Assembly: GCA_030648295.1 (NCBI GenBank)
Contig: JAUSID010000114.1
Coordinates: 1-46,778, forward strand
Reading direction: 5' to 3'
Length of the DNA stretch: 46,778 nucleotides
From: Opitutaceae bacterium
GTDB lineage: Bacteria > Verrucomicrobiota > Verrucomicrobiia > Opitutales > Opitutaceae
Below the pieces are notes generated by a model. The model had not been told where the DNA came from. It was given only the letters and a program-made list of their open reading frames with translations, and made no database searches. The number at the start of each line of letters is the position of its first letter. Positions within the stretch are counted from its first letter, which is position 1. Position numbers and translations under genes: made by a program. Positions 32,537-42,379 of this stretch are shown piece after piece.

Positions 32537-35509
32537 TCAGTACGTCCCCTTCAGCGCAAAGGTATAGGTGATGCCGGTGATCTCGTGGTTGGTTATTACC
32601 GGAGCGTTGCCGCCGATCTTTGCCATCGTGATATACGCCGTGTTCAGGAGATTTCTCGCGCTCACATTGAACGAGAGGTGGTTGGTAAATCGCCACCCGG
32701 CGCCGGCATCGAGGTTGGTGCGATGCCGGCGGTAGTTCTGGCCGCTCAGGTTGGTAGGCACATCGTCCACCCAGTTCGCGTTCACGTTGGCGTTGAAGCG
32801 GCCCAACGTGTAGTTGATCCCGCCACTCACCGCGTGGGGCGTGAGAAGTGGCTTCCGGATTTCGGCGTAGTTGCGCGTGTAACTCGCGCGGACGTTCAGG
32901 CGTTTGAATTTTTCGCCCAGGAACGACAGGCTCTGGCTGTATTCCCACTCCATCCCGCGAATCTTCACCCGCGAGTCGCTATTGTTCGTCGTGACGAACA
33001 TGTAGTTCGCGAGATCGCCGCCTTCATAGCCGAACTCTTCCGCCGTCAGTTCTTCGCTGATAAAGAGATCCTGCACGCGGTTTTCAAAGACGCTCACGCT
33101 CAACTGGCCGACGGGTTCGAAGTAATAGGCCAGCCGGGCGGCGAGATTTTCCGACGTCTCCGGCTTCAGATTGGGATTCGGCGCGGAGACGCGCTGCGTT
33201 TCGTCGTTGATGGTCCAGAGTCCGAAGATTCTCGGCCGGCGGATGGTGCTGCTGTAGCCGAGATGCAGGTTCAGGTTCGGCGTAAACTGGTACTTGTATG
33301 ATCCACTGGGAAACAGGTTGTCGTAACTGCCGGTACGATGGACGCGGGGTTGCGACAGGAACTGATAGTCGAGTCCCGGAATCGTCGTGGCGCGGCCCGC
33401 GCTCACGGGAAATCCGGCCGCGCGTACTTCGGCTGGCGTCCGCGTGTTTACTTCCAAGGCGTCGGTGTCCGTGCCTTCCCACCGCAGCCCGGCCCGAACC
33501 GTCGAGCGGCGGCCAACATTCGCCGTGCCCATCAGGAACCCGGCGTGAACCTCCTCCTCGTAGCGACGCGGGCTGCCAATATAGGCGGTATAATAGTTCG
33601 CCGGCGTGAAACTGGGCCGGAAATCGGCCGGGCGATCGCGCCAGGCCCGGCCGAGCTTCGCCAGATCGAGCAAGAAAACCCTGCCCCCGGAGAGCGACGT
33701 GATGCTTCCGTCGACCATGCCGAGATCGACGTCGTACGCCGAATCGTAGTTGGCCCAGGTGCCCGCCGGGCTCGCGGTGGAATCGACAAAGGTCGCGCCC
33801 TTGACCGCCCTTCCATCGCGACTCGTGCGCAGTTCGGAGTGAGTCTTGATTCCCGTTTTCCAGATGATCGGCAGTAAACGGCTGGTCTTCAGCGTGCCGA
33901 CAATCTCGCCGGTCGTCTGGACCACGCGTGACCGCCGCCCGTCATTGAGGTTGATCGCCCGAATGGGAAAGGATGCTCCGGACGCGATATCCGGACCCGA
34001 GATTTGCGTAAACTTCCAGTCCACATCGGAGGCCGAGGAACGCTCGGCCACGAAGTTGACGCTGCTCGCGACGGCGCTGCTGTCGCGCACGGTGCCGCGA
34101 CGGGTGAGCGGATCATACCAGCTCACGGAATCGGAGTGGGAAAACTTTCCCTCCAGCAGGAAGTTTCCCACCTTGTATTCGAACTTTGGCAACACGGTGA
34201 GCGTCTCGCCCATCTTGGAGTTCCCGATCGACTCGGCGGTGACACTGGCGGCGGAGGAATTGGTGGTGAAACGGACCAATGGATCCTCCCCTACCACCGT
34301 GTTGCGGGCGCCGGTGTTGAACGTGACGTTGCGCGGGATCATCCAGAGATCCGCATAGTTGTACACCAGGCCGAGCGAAAGGGAGAGCCGCGGCGTGGCG
34401 CGGAAGTCGGTCGTCAGGGTCGTGGAGAAGCGCTTGTTGAAGCGCGGGCGGTGCTGGAAATTGAGAGCGGTGAGAACCTGCGGGCGCGGATCCGCGGGGG
34501 TCGGCGCGCGATTGAAGGTGAAAACTGAAACCAGCGCCTGCTGGAACACGTTCGACTCGCTCACGTTGAGCACGACACCCAGCCGCCGGTTGAAGAAAAT
34601 GTCGGAATACTCGAAGATGCCTCCCGGGCGAATCTTGTAGCTCTCGTGGTCGTCGTTGGGTCCCGGGGTTCTCTTCACCGTAAATTCCTGCGAGTGCAGC
34701 ACCACGTTCGCCTGTGCGCTCACCCGCCGGCCGGCGCGATCAAATGCGCGCTTTGTCTTCAGGTTGATCGTGCCCGCGGGGGCGTTCGCATCGACGTCCG
34801 CGCTGACGGTTTTCGAAACCTCGATCGCCTCCACGCTGTTCAATGACGCGAGCTCCATCGTGAAACCGCCGGCGAAAGCGTCGGCGCTCGCAAACGCGAG
34901 CCCATCGATTGTGACCGATGTGTATTCCGCATCGAGGCCGCGCAGCCGGACATTCCGGACCTCGCCGTAGAATTGATCGAGTTCCACCCCAGGCACGTGG
35001 CGGAGGAACTCGCCGACGTTGCCCTCCGCATTATCGCCAAACGAATCCGATGCGATCGAGTTGATCACGTTCATGGAATTGCGCTGTTCCATGATCGCCT
35101 TGGCATTGCCCTCGCGCTCGCCCGACACGACGAACTGGCCGAGCGTGATCGTCTCGCCTTGGGGCCGTGCCGCCTCGAGCGTGCTGACGAGGTTGAATTC
35201 GCGGTTCACGGTCTCGCCGGCGCCGACGTTCAGCGTCGTGGTGGCGGAACGGTACCCGGTATATGTGATCGTCACCGTGGCCTGGCCGGCGGGCACGGGA
35301 GCCAGCCGGAACTCACCCCCGCTTTCTGTCGTGGTACCCTGTCCGGTTTCCTCAATCCGCACCTGCGCATTGCGGATGTATTCTCCGGTGTTGGGATTGA
35401 ACACGCGGCCCGTGATGACACCGGATGCCGGAGCCTGGCCGAGCACGGGCATGAGCCCTGCCCGCGCGCCGATTACGATCAGAAGGAAAAGACTGGATTT
35501 CATGAACAT
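32537..35509 (-). CDS. TonB-dependent receptor 3 (carboxypeptidase-regulatory-like N-domain)
   Basis: Outer-membrane TonB-dependent transporter of 990 residues. The open frame extends to 35809, but the signal peptide (MFMKSSLFLLIVIGARAG) sets the start at 35509 or 35503. The order is a regulatory-like domain (GVITGRVFNPNTGEYIRNAQ, LAPVPAGQATVTITYTG), a TonB-box-like segment (LGQFVVSGEREGNAKAI), a plug with NVRLRGLDAEYTSVTIDGLA, and the barrel. It closely resembles TBDR 2 in the plug. The C-terminus is ALKGTY, ending in Tyr rather than the Phe of the other receptors. It sits between the FAD-dependent oxidoreductase (39 bp upstream) and the ceramidase-like gene (80 bp downstream) on one strand, so these three are probably an operon. 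The ligand is unknown. Confidence 0.94.
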   Translation of the reverse strand: MFMKSSLFLLIVIGARAGLMPVLGQAPASGVITGRVFNPNTGEYIRNAQVRIEETGQGTTTESGGEFRLAPVPAGQATVTITYTGYRSATTTLNVGAGETVNREFNLVSTLEAARPQGETITLGQFVVSGEREGNAKAIMEQRNSMNVINSIASDSFGDNAEGNVGEFLRHVPGVELDQFYGEVRNVRLRGLDAEYTSVTIDGLAFASADAFAGGFTMELASLNSVEAIEVSKTVSADVDANAPAGTINLKTKRAFDRAGRRVSAQANVVLHSQEFTVKRTPGPNDDHESYKIRPGGIFEYSDIFFNRRLGVVLNVSESNVFQQALVSVFTFNRAPTPADPRPQVLTALNFQHRPRFNKRFSTTLTTDFRATPRLSLSLGLVYNYADLWMIPRNVTFNTGARNTVVGEDPLVRFTTNSSAASVTAESIGNSKMGETLTVLPKFEYKVGNFLLEGKFSHSDSVSWYDPLTRRGTVRDSSAVASSVNFVAERSSASDVDWKFTQISGPDIASGASFPIRAINLNDGRRSRVVQTTGEIVGTLKTSRLLPIIWKTGIKTHSELRTSRDGRAVKGATFVDSTASPAGTWANYDSAYDVDLGMVDGSITSLSGGRVFLLDLAKLGRAWRDRPADFRPSFTPANYYTAYIGSPRRYEEEVHAGFLMGTANVGRRSTVRAGLRWEGTDTDALEVNTRTPAEVRAAGFPVSAGRATTIPGLDYQFLSQPRVHRTGSYDNLFPSGSYKYQFTPNLNLHLGYSSTIRRPRIFGLWTINDETQRVSAPNPNLKPETSENLAARLAYYFEPVGQLSVSVFENRVQDLFISEELTAEEFGYEGGDLANYMFVTTNNSDSRVKIRGMEWEYSQSLSFLGEKFKRLNVRASYTRNYAEIRKPLLTPHAVSGGINYTLGRFNANVNANWVDDVPTNLSGQNYRRHRTNLDAGAGWRFTNHLSFNVSARNLLNTAYITMAKIGGNAPVITNHEITGITYTFALKGTY

Positions 35510-35547
35510 AGTCCCCGGATGGGAACGTGGGGGCGAAGTCGGACCGT

Positions 35548-37227
35548 TCAGGATTTCTTCTTGTGCGGCGGCAGTTCCTTCAACCAGAGCCGCTGACCGC
35601 GCGCGAGGAGCTGTTGCTGAAGGGGCGCGACCGGCACGTCCTGGACGGCGATATTCGTTTTCACCGCCGTCGCGGCGGCCACGCCCGCGCTTTCGGACAG
35701 GATCATGAACACCGGCTCCATCCGCAATGAGGCAAAGCCCATGTGCGAAGCCGAAACGCAAAAGGTCGCGAACAGGTTGTCGCTGTCGGCCCGCCGCGGC
35801 GTGAGACAACGGTAGGGAATCTCATAAGGCGTGTGTCCCATGGCGCGGTCGTTGGGATTGCCCTCGTTCCGGACGAAGCCCTCCGCGTTGACGATGCGCT
35901 GAAGGTGGTGCGAATCCGCGTTGTAGGAGCCCATGCCGACCGAATCGGATTTCTGCCGGCGCTTCTGGATGTCGTGCTGCGTCATCACATAGTCACCCAC
36001 CATCCGGCGGGCTTCACGCACGTAGACTTGTGGCGTCCAATGGCCGGTGGCCGCGAATTCGTCTTTCGGATACCCCCAGCGCTGCATCTGCTGCCGGATG
36101 CGCGAAGGCACGCGTTCGTCGTGACCCAGGAAAAAGAGCAGCCCCTTGGTGTAGTCCACGTGATCCTGGAGGATGCGCTGGCGCGTCGCGAAGTCGCCCT
36201 CGGGATAGTCCCAGTTTCCCCCGATATAATCCGTGGAGAAAGGCCCTCCGTCATTGATATCCGTCTTGCGATTCGGCAGCGGGTCAATCTTCAGCAGGCT
36301 GCCGCCTTTCGGGCCCGTGAGATTGATCGCGTCGCCCTTGCGCGTGATATAAAGAGCCAGCAATTCGTAACGTGACGGCTCGTAACGCTCCGGCCGGGAG
36401 ATTGGGATTCGATTGTCCGGTGCGTCGGTGACGCAAATCCGATAATTATAGGCCTGAACCTTCCGATCACCGGCGCCATCCGCGCCGCGGGGCACGTCCT
36501 GCACCCCGAACAGCAGCTTGTGATCGGGGCCGTAGGGGCGGATATCCACCTCCCACTGTTTCCGGGTCGACCACGCCTCCGGCACGACCCCGGCGAGTTC
36601 CTCGCCGTATTCGGCTCGACTCTCCCGGTCGACGCGGTGAGGCACGCCGGCCATCGCGAGCAGGTCACCCTCGTAGGTTGCATCGATGAACACCCGCCCG
36701 CTGAAAACGTCGCCAGTCATGGTAGTGATCCGCTCGATACGCGCGCCCGTCTTCCGCACCGACTTCAACCGCTGGCCGGTGAGGATCGTCACCTTCGCTT
36801 CCGCGGCGAGTTGCTTCAGCACGAGGGAGGCCACGGACGGCTCGACGAGCCACCAGGCGCGATCGGCCTGATTCACCCTCGAACCGCCGCGCTTGAGAAA
36901 GGCCTCGCGCGTTTCGTGCTTCCACGCCTGCGGCTGTTGGTAATGAACGTAGACCCGTTCGTAGAAACGCCGGCTCATTCCGCCGATCGACTGCTCGACG
37001 CCGATATCCGTCGCCCCGAGACCGCCGGTGACCATGCCGCCGATGTGCGCGGTCGGCTCCAGCAGAATAACACTCGCGCCCTCCTGCACGGCCGTCACCG
37101 CTGAGACCACACCTCCCGCCGTGCCGCCATAGATAACGATGTCATGGCGATGCTCGGCTGCAGTCGCAACGCCGGCCAGGCCAGCGCCCAAAAGAAACAG
37201 GATGAAAAGGCGATTCGAACTCTTCAT
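35548..37227 (-). CDS. Secreted FAD-dependent oxidoreductase
   Basis: A 559-residue protein of the FAD_oxidored family found widely in Verrucomicrobia and Planctomycetes glycan loci. A signal peptide occupies about 1-23 (ending VATAAEH). The dinucleotide-binding motif follows as DIVIYGGTAGGVVSAVTA, and then the flavin-contact segment LLEPTAHIGGMVTGGLGATD. ARVFIDATYEGDLLAMAGVP-like text (VFIDATYEGDLLAMAGVP) is a hallmark of this family. The C-terminal part carries GFASLRMEPVFMILSESAG. The reaction is unknown; oxidation of a sugar or related polyol is a common guess. It is first in a probable three-gene operon with TBDR 3 and the ceramidase-like gene and is divergent from TBDR 4. No Shine-Dalgarno sequence is visible. 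Confidence 0.9.
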   Translation of the reverse strand: MKSSNRLFILFLLGAGLAGVATAAEHRHDIVIYGGTAGGVVSAVTAVQEGASVILLEPTAHIGGMVTGGLGATDIGVEQSIGGMSRRFYERVYVHYQQPQAWKHETREAFLKRGGSRVNQADRAWWLVEPSVASLVLKQLAAEAKVTILTGQRLKSVRKTGARIERITTMTGDVFSGRVFIDATYEGDLLAMAGVPHRVDRESRAEYGEELAGVVPEAWSTRKQWEVDIRPYGPDHKLLFGVQDVPRGADGAGDRKVQAYNYRICVTDAPDNRIPISRPERYEPSRYELLALYITRKGDAINLTGPKGGSLLKIDPLPNRKTDINDGGPFSTDYIGGNWDYPEGDFATRQRILQDHVDYTKGLLFFLGHDERVPSRIRQQMQRWGYPKDEFAATGHWTPQVYVREARRMVGDYVMTQHDIQKRRQKSDSVGMGSYNADSHHLQRIVNAEGFVRNEGNPNDRAMGHTPYEIPYRCLTPRRADSDNLFATFCVSASHMGFASLRMEPVFMILSESAGVAAATAVKTNIAVQDVPVAPLQQQLLARGQRLWLKELPPHKKKS

Positions 37228-37513
37228 GTGGAAGAAGTGGCGGGAGGAACTGGATTTTCAGCCCGGCGGCTGAGGGGAGGGTAACGGAGAAAAACTGGAG
37301 CAGCGCTCTTTCGCATGGACGTGGCCGCAGCTCCGCGATGGAAAGAAACAGCCGTGGAACGGCGGGTTCGTCAACTATGCTGCGGTCGCCAGATGTTCGA
37401 ACATTCTCGCACCGGGCCCAAAATTCATGAATCGTGCGCATCGGCGGGCCTGGCAGCTGCGGGTTCGCTCGAGTCGCCCCATTTTTTTTCGCGTCTCAAC
37501 CCCAAGCTTGCTG

Positions 37514-40444
37514 ATGAAAACGCCGACCGTACCCCGGGTAAGTCACTGCGCGCGCATTTGGCGTGGCCTTAATTGCACATCGCTCGCCGTCGCCTTCGCC
37601 GCTGCGGCGGATGCCCAGCAGGTTGCGGCGCGCGCGGAACAAACCGAATCGCGCGCGCCCGACAAAACCGTCGAGCTCAGTCCGTTCGTCGTCACGTCCG
37701 ATCAGGATACCGGATACCTGGCGGCCAACACCCTGGCCGGCAGCCGGCTCAACACGCCGCTGAAGGACACGGCCGCGTCGATTTCAGTTTTCACGAGCGA
37801 ATTTCTTTCCGACATCGGCGCCTTCGATATTTCCGAGGCGATGCATTACGCGGTGAATGTCGAGTACCAGTTCGACGACGACCGCGCGACGACGCCGAAC
37901 GGAAACGAAAGCGTTGCCAACTACCAGAACTACCGCGTCCGCGGGCTGAGCGCCTCGCTCGCCCAAAACTACTTCAACTGGAGAATCCCCACCGAGACGG
38001 CGCTGGTGGACCGGATCGAGGATTCACGCGGGCCCAATTCCGTCCTGTTCGGCATCGCCTCGCCCGGAGGATTGATCAATTCCATGAGCAAGCAGGCGCA
38101 GACGGCGCGCTCGTTCCACCAGGGCTCGTTGACCGCCGGCAGCTACGACTCGTGGCGGGCGACGCTCGACCTCAATCAGGCCGCCCGAGGTGGAAAACTG
38201 GCCTTCCGGCTCAACACCGTTTTCAACCGGACCAACTCGTTCCGACACTGGCAATATCAGGAGCACCAGCGCGCCCACCTCACAGGCAAATACATCATCT
38301 CGGAGCGGACCCGCGTGCGCGCGGAATTCGAACGCGGCCAGATCGCGAGCAACGCCCCCCGGCTCGACAACCTCTTCAACTTCTTCCTGGTCTGGAACAA
38401 CACCGGCCGCTCAACGCTGCCGACGCAGGTGAACAACGCCGCACTGGGGATCACGCGGATATCGACGAACGTCGCGGTGCCGCGGGTCACTTATATTTCG
38501 AACAACGAGATGACCATGGCCATGCGCGGCATGATGGCCACGAATGCACCGTCCACGGGCCCCTATGGCACCGGCACGCTCAACGAGACGACCCTGACCG
38601 GGGATATCACCGATCCCTCGATCAACATTGGCGGCCCGTCGCAGGATCGGTTCCAGCGCTTCAGCTCGCTGTCGACCTTTGTGGAGCACCGGCTTTCGAA
38701 AAATTCTTTTCTCGAAGTGGCCTACAACCGTCAGGACATCAAATTCGATCGCGCGAGCCCGTCGACCGATACGCCGCAAAGGTTGCGCGGCGATCCCAAC
38801 CAGCGACTGAACGATGGCTCGCTCAATCCGTTCGCCGGCCAGGTTTATCTGGAGGGGGGTTGGAGCCGGACCGTCCACCACGAACAATCCGATACCGGGC
38901 GCGTGACCTTCTCGACGGAGCTCGATGCAAAAAAGTGGGGGAATTATCGTTTCGGCGCGCTGGCCGAATACGAGAAGAACTTCACCGGGAGCATCGGGTA
39001 CGAAGAATTCTGGGTCGATGCGGTGACGCGACTGCCGGCGTTCAATCCCATTCCGGAAAACGGACAGAATGTCACGTACCGGCGCTCGTATCCGATCGAA
39101 CGTGACTGGGCGACCTACATGGTGAACGGGCCGGGCCGGGATCGCGCCGGGCTGCTGGGCAATGTGTACGACCCCATTACCGGTCGCACGCTTTCCTCGG
39201 ACTGGGTGACGGTCGCGGCCAGCACGCCGCGCGAAGTATTTTCCGGCCGCAAAGCCGGCATGGTCGTCGGCCAGGCGCGCTACTTTGACGGCCGCGTGAT
39301 CGTGGCGGGCGGATTGCGCCGGGACGAACTCCGCGAGTACGCACAGGGGAGAATGCGCGATCCGGTGACGGGCAAGTGGACCTACGCGCGCAATCCCGCC
39401 GAAGCCGCACCCAACGCCGAACCCGTATGGACACATCACATCGGACGAAACTCATCGCTGGGTCTGGTGTTTCATCCGCGGCCCTGGCTCTCGCTGTATT
39501 ATAATCGCGCGGACAACATCACGCTTCCGGCCAATCAGGACCGGCTCCCCGACGACGGGTCGCCGGGCAATCCGCTGCCCGTCGCGCCGCCCAAGGGCAA
39601 GGGGGAGGACTTCGGTTTCGCGCTCAATCTTTTCCAGAACCGGGTCCATGCCCGGGCGACTTATTACACGACGGCCGGCGCGCGTCAGTCGACCACGTCA
39701 CCTTCGGCGGTCCGCAGCGCCAATGTCCGCATCATGCAGGCGCTGCTTGATAACCGGCTGATTTCACAGGACGAGTTCACCTTCCGGACGAACCTGGGCG
39801 GTCACGGGCTGTTTGATCACAAATCGGAGGGACTGGAACTGCAGACGACCATCAATGCGTCGAAGAGCTGGCGGCTGCAGGCGAACTACGCCTATGTCGA
39901 TGCCGTGGAGGAAAATCTTTTCCGCGAGTGGGTGGCGTGGCATGGGCAGAACGTCCAGTATCTGTCGAAGTTCAACACCGCTGGCATCGTCACGAGCGCC
40001 GGCCGCACCATCCCGGAGGAGGTCGATTTCTACCTCCTGAACCTCACGGATTTCACCGAAAACGACGGGGGCACCAAAATGGGCAGCCGCCGGCACAAAG
40101 TGAGCTTCTTCAATCGCTACAATTTCTCCGCCGGCTGGCTGAATGGGGCGTACGTCGGTGGCGGATACCGCTACCAGAGCAAGATGTTCACCGGCAAGGA
40201 TCCGAGGGACGGAAGGGCGATCATGGCGCCCTCCTACTGGAACGCCGATCTGATGGCGGGCTACACCATGCGGGGACTGGGCCGCGGTCGGCGGCTCAGC
40301 TTCCAGGTGAATGTGTTCAATCTCTTCGACGAACGGGAGCCGTTGATCACGCGCTACCAATTCATCGGGGATCAGCGTTTCGTATTTCGAACCGTGCCGC
40401 AGGCGCCGAGGACCTGGCGATTCACGACGAACTTCGAGTTCTAA
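37514..40444 (+). CDS. TonB-dependent receptor 4 (ferric-siderophore-type architecture)
   Basis: Outer-membrane TonB-dependent receptor of 976 residues. Unlike the other receptors it has no carboxypeptidase-regulatory-like domain. A short signal is followed by the TonB-box-like VELSPFVVTSDQDTGYLAAN (about 50-70) and directly by the plug (LAGSRLNTPLKDTAASISVF, DRIEDSRGPNSVLFG, GLINSMSKQ). This resembles the FhuA/FpvA siderophore-receptor type, and many Opitutaceae paralogues share it. The barrel ends TWRFTTNFEF with terminal Phe. The ORF opens at 37427, but Met at 37514 (MKTPTVPR) is the more probable start. The TAA stop overlaps the TAG stop of the convergent minus-strand gene within four bases (CTAA, 40441-40444). 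The ligand could be a siderophore or a sugar; the sequence alone does not decide. Confidence 0.93.
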   Translation: MKTPTVPRVSHCARIWRGLNCTSLAVAFAAAADAQQVAARAEQTESRAPDKTVELSPFVVTSDQDTGYLAANTLAGSRLNTPLKDTAASISVFTSEFLSDIGAFDISEAMHYAVNVEYQFDDDRATTPNGNESVANYQNYRVRGLSASLAQNYFNWRIPTETALVDRIEDSRGPNSVLFGIASPGGLINSMSKQAQTARSFHQGSLTAGSYDSWRATLDLNQAARGGKLAFRLNTVFNRTNSFRHWQYQEHQRAHLTGKYIISERTRVRAEFERGQIASNAPRLDNLFNFFLVWNNTGRSTLPTQVNNAALGITRISTNVAVPRVTYISNNEMTMAMRGMMATNAPSTGPYGTGTLNETTLTGDITDPSINIGGPSQDRFQRFSSLSTFVEHRLSKNSFLEVAYNRQDIKFDRASPSTDTPQRLRGDPNQRLNDGSLNPFAGQVYLEGGWSRTVHHEQSDTGRVTFSTELDAKKWGNYRFGALAEYEKNFTGSIGYEEFWVDAVTRLPAFNPIPENGQNVTYRRSYPIERDWATYMVNGPGRDRAGLLGNVYDPITGRTLSSDWVTVAASTPREVFSGRKAGMVVGQARYFDGRVIVAGGLRRDELREYAQGRMRDPVTGKWTYARNPAEAAPNAEPVWTHHIGRNSSLGLVFHPRPWLSLYYNRADNITLPANQDRLPDDGSPGNPLPVAPPKGKGEDFGFALNLFQNRVHARATYYTTAGARQSTTSPSAVRSANVRIMQALLDNRLISQDEFTFRTNLGGHGLFDHKSEGLELQTTINASKSWRLQANYAYVDAVEENLFREWVAWHGQNVQYLSKFNTAGIVTSAGRTIPEEVDFYLLNLTDFTENDGGTKMGSRRHKVSFFNRYNFSAGWLNGAYVGGGYRYQSKMFTGKDPRDGRAIMAPSYWNADLMAGYTMRGLGRGRRLSFQVNVFNLFDEREPLITRYQFIGDQRFVFRTVPQAPRTWRFTTNFEF

Positions 40445-42000
40445 CTCTTCGCGGGCAATTCGTAAACTTCCACCAGGCCGGCGCCCGCGGCGTTGCCGAC
40501 GCCACTTACGACCGCGGTGTAACTGCCAGGCTCGAGCGTCAGGACGATGGCGGCATCCTTGCTGCCGGCGGCGAGGGCAAACGCGCCGCTCGCGGCCGCC
40601 GCGGAGGTGTTTTCCACCGTCGCGCTCGTCCAATCGTCGTTCTCCGCGACCAGCTGGCCGTCGCGGTAAATCTTCAAAGTGACATCCGCGAGCGCCGCGC
40701 CGACGCCGAACATCGTCAGCCCCGGGCCGATGCCGCGGACCAACACTCGCCCGGCACTTGCGCCCTGCACCGAAAATCCAGCGATCAGCGGGCTGCCATC
40801 ACCATCGATTTGTCCGCGGGTCGACAGATTGCTTATCGCCGACGCTCCCGGTCCGGCGGTGCGATCAGCATCGTAAACTTCCGCCAGCGCCACGCCCTCA
40901 CCGCCGTTCGGCGAAACCACGAGGGTATACGCGCCGGGCTGAAGCGTGACGATCACGGCCGAATCGCGCGTGCCAACGGAGAGCGCGAAGGCGCCGACCG
41001 CCGATGCAACCGCGGAGGTTTCGTTGCCATCCCAGTTGTCGTTCTCCGCCACGAGTGCGCCCGCGCTCGAGTAGAGCCGCAGCCGCGGATCGATGAGCGC
41101 CCCTTGCACCCCAAAGCCGTTCAACGCCGGGCCGATGGCGCGCAACAACACGCGTTTCGGCTGCGAGCCGGCCACGACGAATCCCGCGATCAGCGAGCGG
41201 CTGCCGTCGCCGTCACCTTCGGCGACCCGCATGCGGGCCGATACGTTCGTCAACTGCGCCGTTGAGGCCACGCTCGAAGCACTCGAGGTCGTGACCATGC
41301 CCGAGTCGGGCTTGATCGTGATTCCAGAAACGAAATACCGCACCGGCAGGGTCGGCGATGCCGCCAGTCCCGATGCATCCCGAATCGCACCGCCCGTGGG
41401 GGCGGAGGGCAGGAGTTGCACGCCATCGGCGTCATCGTCGCCTCCCGTGACGGCATATTGAAAAACCAGTTCACTCGTGCCGCTGCCCGAGGCATAAACC
41501 GCATCCTTGAAAACCGGCGCGCCAGCGGGGCCAATGGCGAGGGTGAGGCGCGGCACCCCGGTGACGACAACGGCGGTATTATAGTTCAATGTGACGCTAA
41601 AAGTCTGGCCCGGCCGAAACACGCCCGGTGACGAGCGGACGCCGATCGTGGCAGGATGAATCGCGAGACGCACCGTCGCCGCCACCGTGCCGTCGGCATT
41701 GGTGGCGCGAACGGCGACATCATAAACACCGGGCACGTTGCGGCTGCCATTGATCCAGCCGGTCGCTCGATCGAGCGTCGCATAAGGGGGCAGGCCACTG
41801 GCGTCAAAGCTGACGGGCGAGCCCGTCGCGACGATTCGATAGCCGAACTGGGAATCGCCGGGATTTTCAACGTCGTAAAAAAGATCCACCTGGGTCGCGC
41901 TCGTGATCGCCGGTGGCGCCGCCATGCCCGGCACCGCGAGGCCCAGCAGTAACGCCAGGCGCGCGAAACCGAATTTTCCTGAAAAGGTGGGGAGATGCAT
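40441..42000 (-). CDS. Secreted protein with Ig-like region and duplicated 120-residue C-terminal repeat
   Basis: A 519-residue exported protein. It has a signal peptide (about 1-27, ending PGMAAPP) and a putative Ig-like domain (about 30-115, with LPPYATLDRATGWINGSRN and VPGVYDVAVRATNADG). A second beta-rich domain (about 120-230, GVFRPGQTFSVTLNYN) follows. Then come two tandem copies of a domain of about 120 residues: LIAGFVVAGSQPKRVLLRAIG through LQPGAYTLVVSPNGG, and LIAGFSVQGASAGRVLVRGIG through LEPGSYTAVVSGVGN. Each copy ends in an AEVYD/VEVYEL strand. The repeat occurs at the C-termini of many Opitutaceae exported proteins; a role in surface display or binding is conceivable but unproven. 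The frame extends upstream to 42120; the signal peptide sets the start. Its stop overlaps that of TBDR 4. Confidence 0.82.
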   Translation of the reverse strand: MHLPTFSGKFGFARLALLLGLAVPGMAAPPAITSATQVDLFYDVENPGDSQFGYRIVATGSPVSFDASGLPPYATLDRATGWINGSRNVPGVYDVAVRATNADGTVAATVRLAIHPATIGVRSSPGVFRPGQTFSVTLNYNTAVVVTGVPRLTLAIGPAGAPVFKDAVYASGSGTSELVFQYAVTGGDDDADGVQLLPSAPTGGAIRDASGLAASPTLPVRYFVSGITIKPDSGMVTTSSASSVASTAQLTNVSARMRVAEGDGDGSRSLIAGFVVAGSQPKRVLLRAIGPALNGFGVQGALIDPRLRLYSSAGALVAENDNWDGNETSAVASAVGAFALSVGTRDSAVIVTLQPGAYTLVVSPNGGEGVALAEVYDADRTAGPGASAISNLSTRGQIDGDGSPLIAGFSVQGASAGRVLVRGIGPGLTMFGVGAALADVTLKIYRDGQLVAENDDWTSATVENTSAAAASGAFALAAGSKDAAIVLTLEPGSYTAVVSGVGNAAGAGLVEVYELPAKS

Positions 42001-42379
42001 GGAGGGAGAAGCGTGGGACCGGCGTGCCAGCCGTCCGCTGGAGCGACCGACGTGGGTGAGACCTTGACGGTCTCGCCCCGCTCGTCGGTGCGCAGATTGT
42101 TGCTGGCACGGCCGCACCATACAGGGATCACGGCGCAGGAGGAATGGGGTGATGTGCCCTCCGGCGACGGCGGAGATTTCCCGGCCAAACCGGCGCGAAG
42201 ATGGACACCGCGGCTCGACGGCGACTCAACGCCAACTCAACTCCGCAACCGCGCCGCCAGGAAGCGATTGGGTCGATGGGAGCGCCAAACGCTCCCCTTG
42301 CATTACCGGGAACGTTGCGACCGAGGGCGGTCGCGCTCCCAGGGCCGATCAACGCCGGGTGCGGATCAGCGGATTGGTT
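42001..42379. other. Intergenic region with REP-like hairpins
   Basis: No gene is recognised. GGAGATTTCCCGGCCAAA at 42173-42190 resembles the motif at 15640-15655. TGGGAGCGC (42277) pairs with GCGCTCCC-type sequence in two small hairpins at 42277-42296 and 42317-42334. GGCGGTCGCGCTCCCA (42326-42341) is the right arm of the element at 18333-18395. Confidence 0.55.
42277..42341. repeat. REP-like element, rearranged copy (GGGAGCGCGACC family)
   Basis: TGGGAGCGC at the left and CGGTCGCGCTCCCA at the right are the ends of the 18333-18395 element; the middle has diverged and carries its own GCGACCG/CGGTCGC stem (42317-42334). It lies after the Gfo/Idh/MocA stop codon. Confidence 0.55.

Noticed and set aside
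37573-39105. 510-codon plus-strand frame inside TBDR 4
   Set aside because: Alternative frame of the receptor; no recognisable domain and wrong amino-acid composition.
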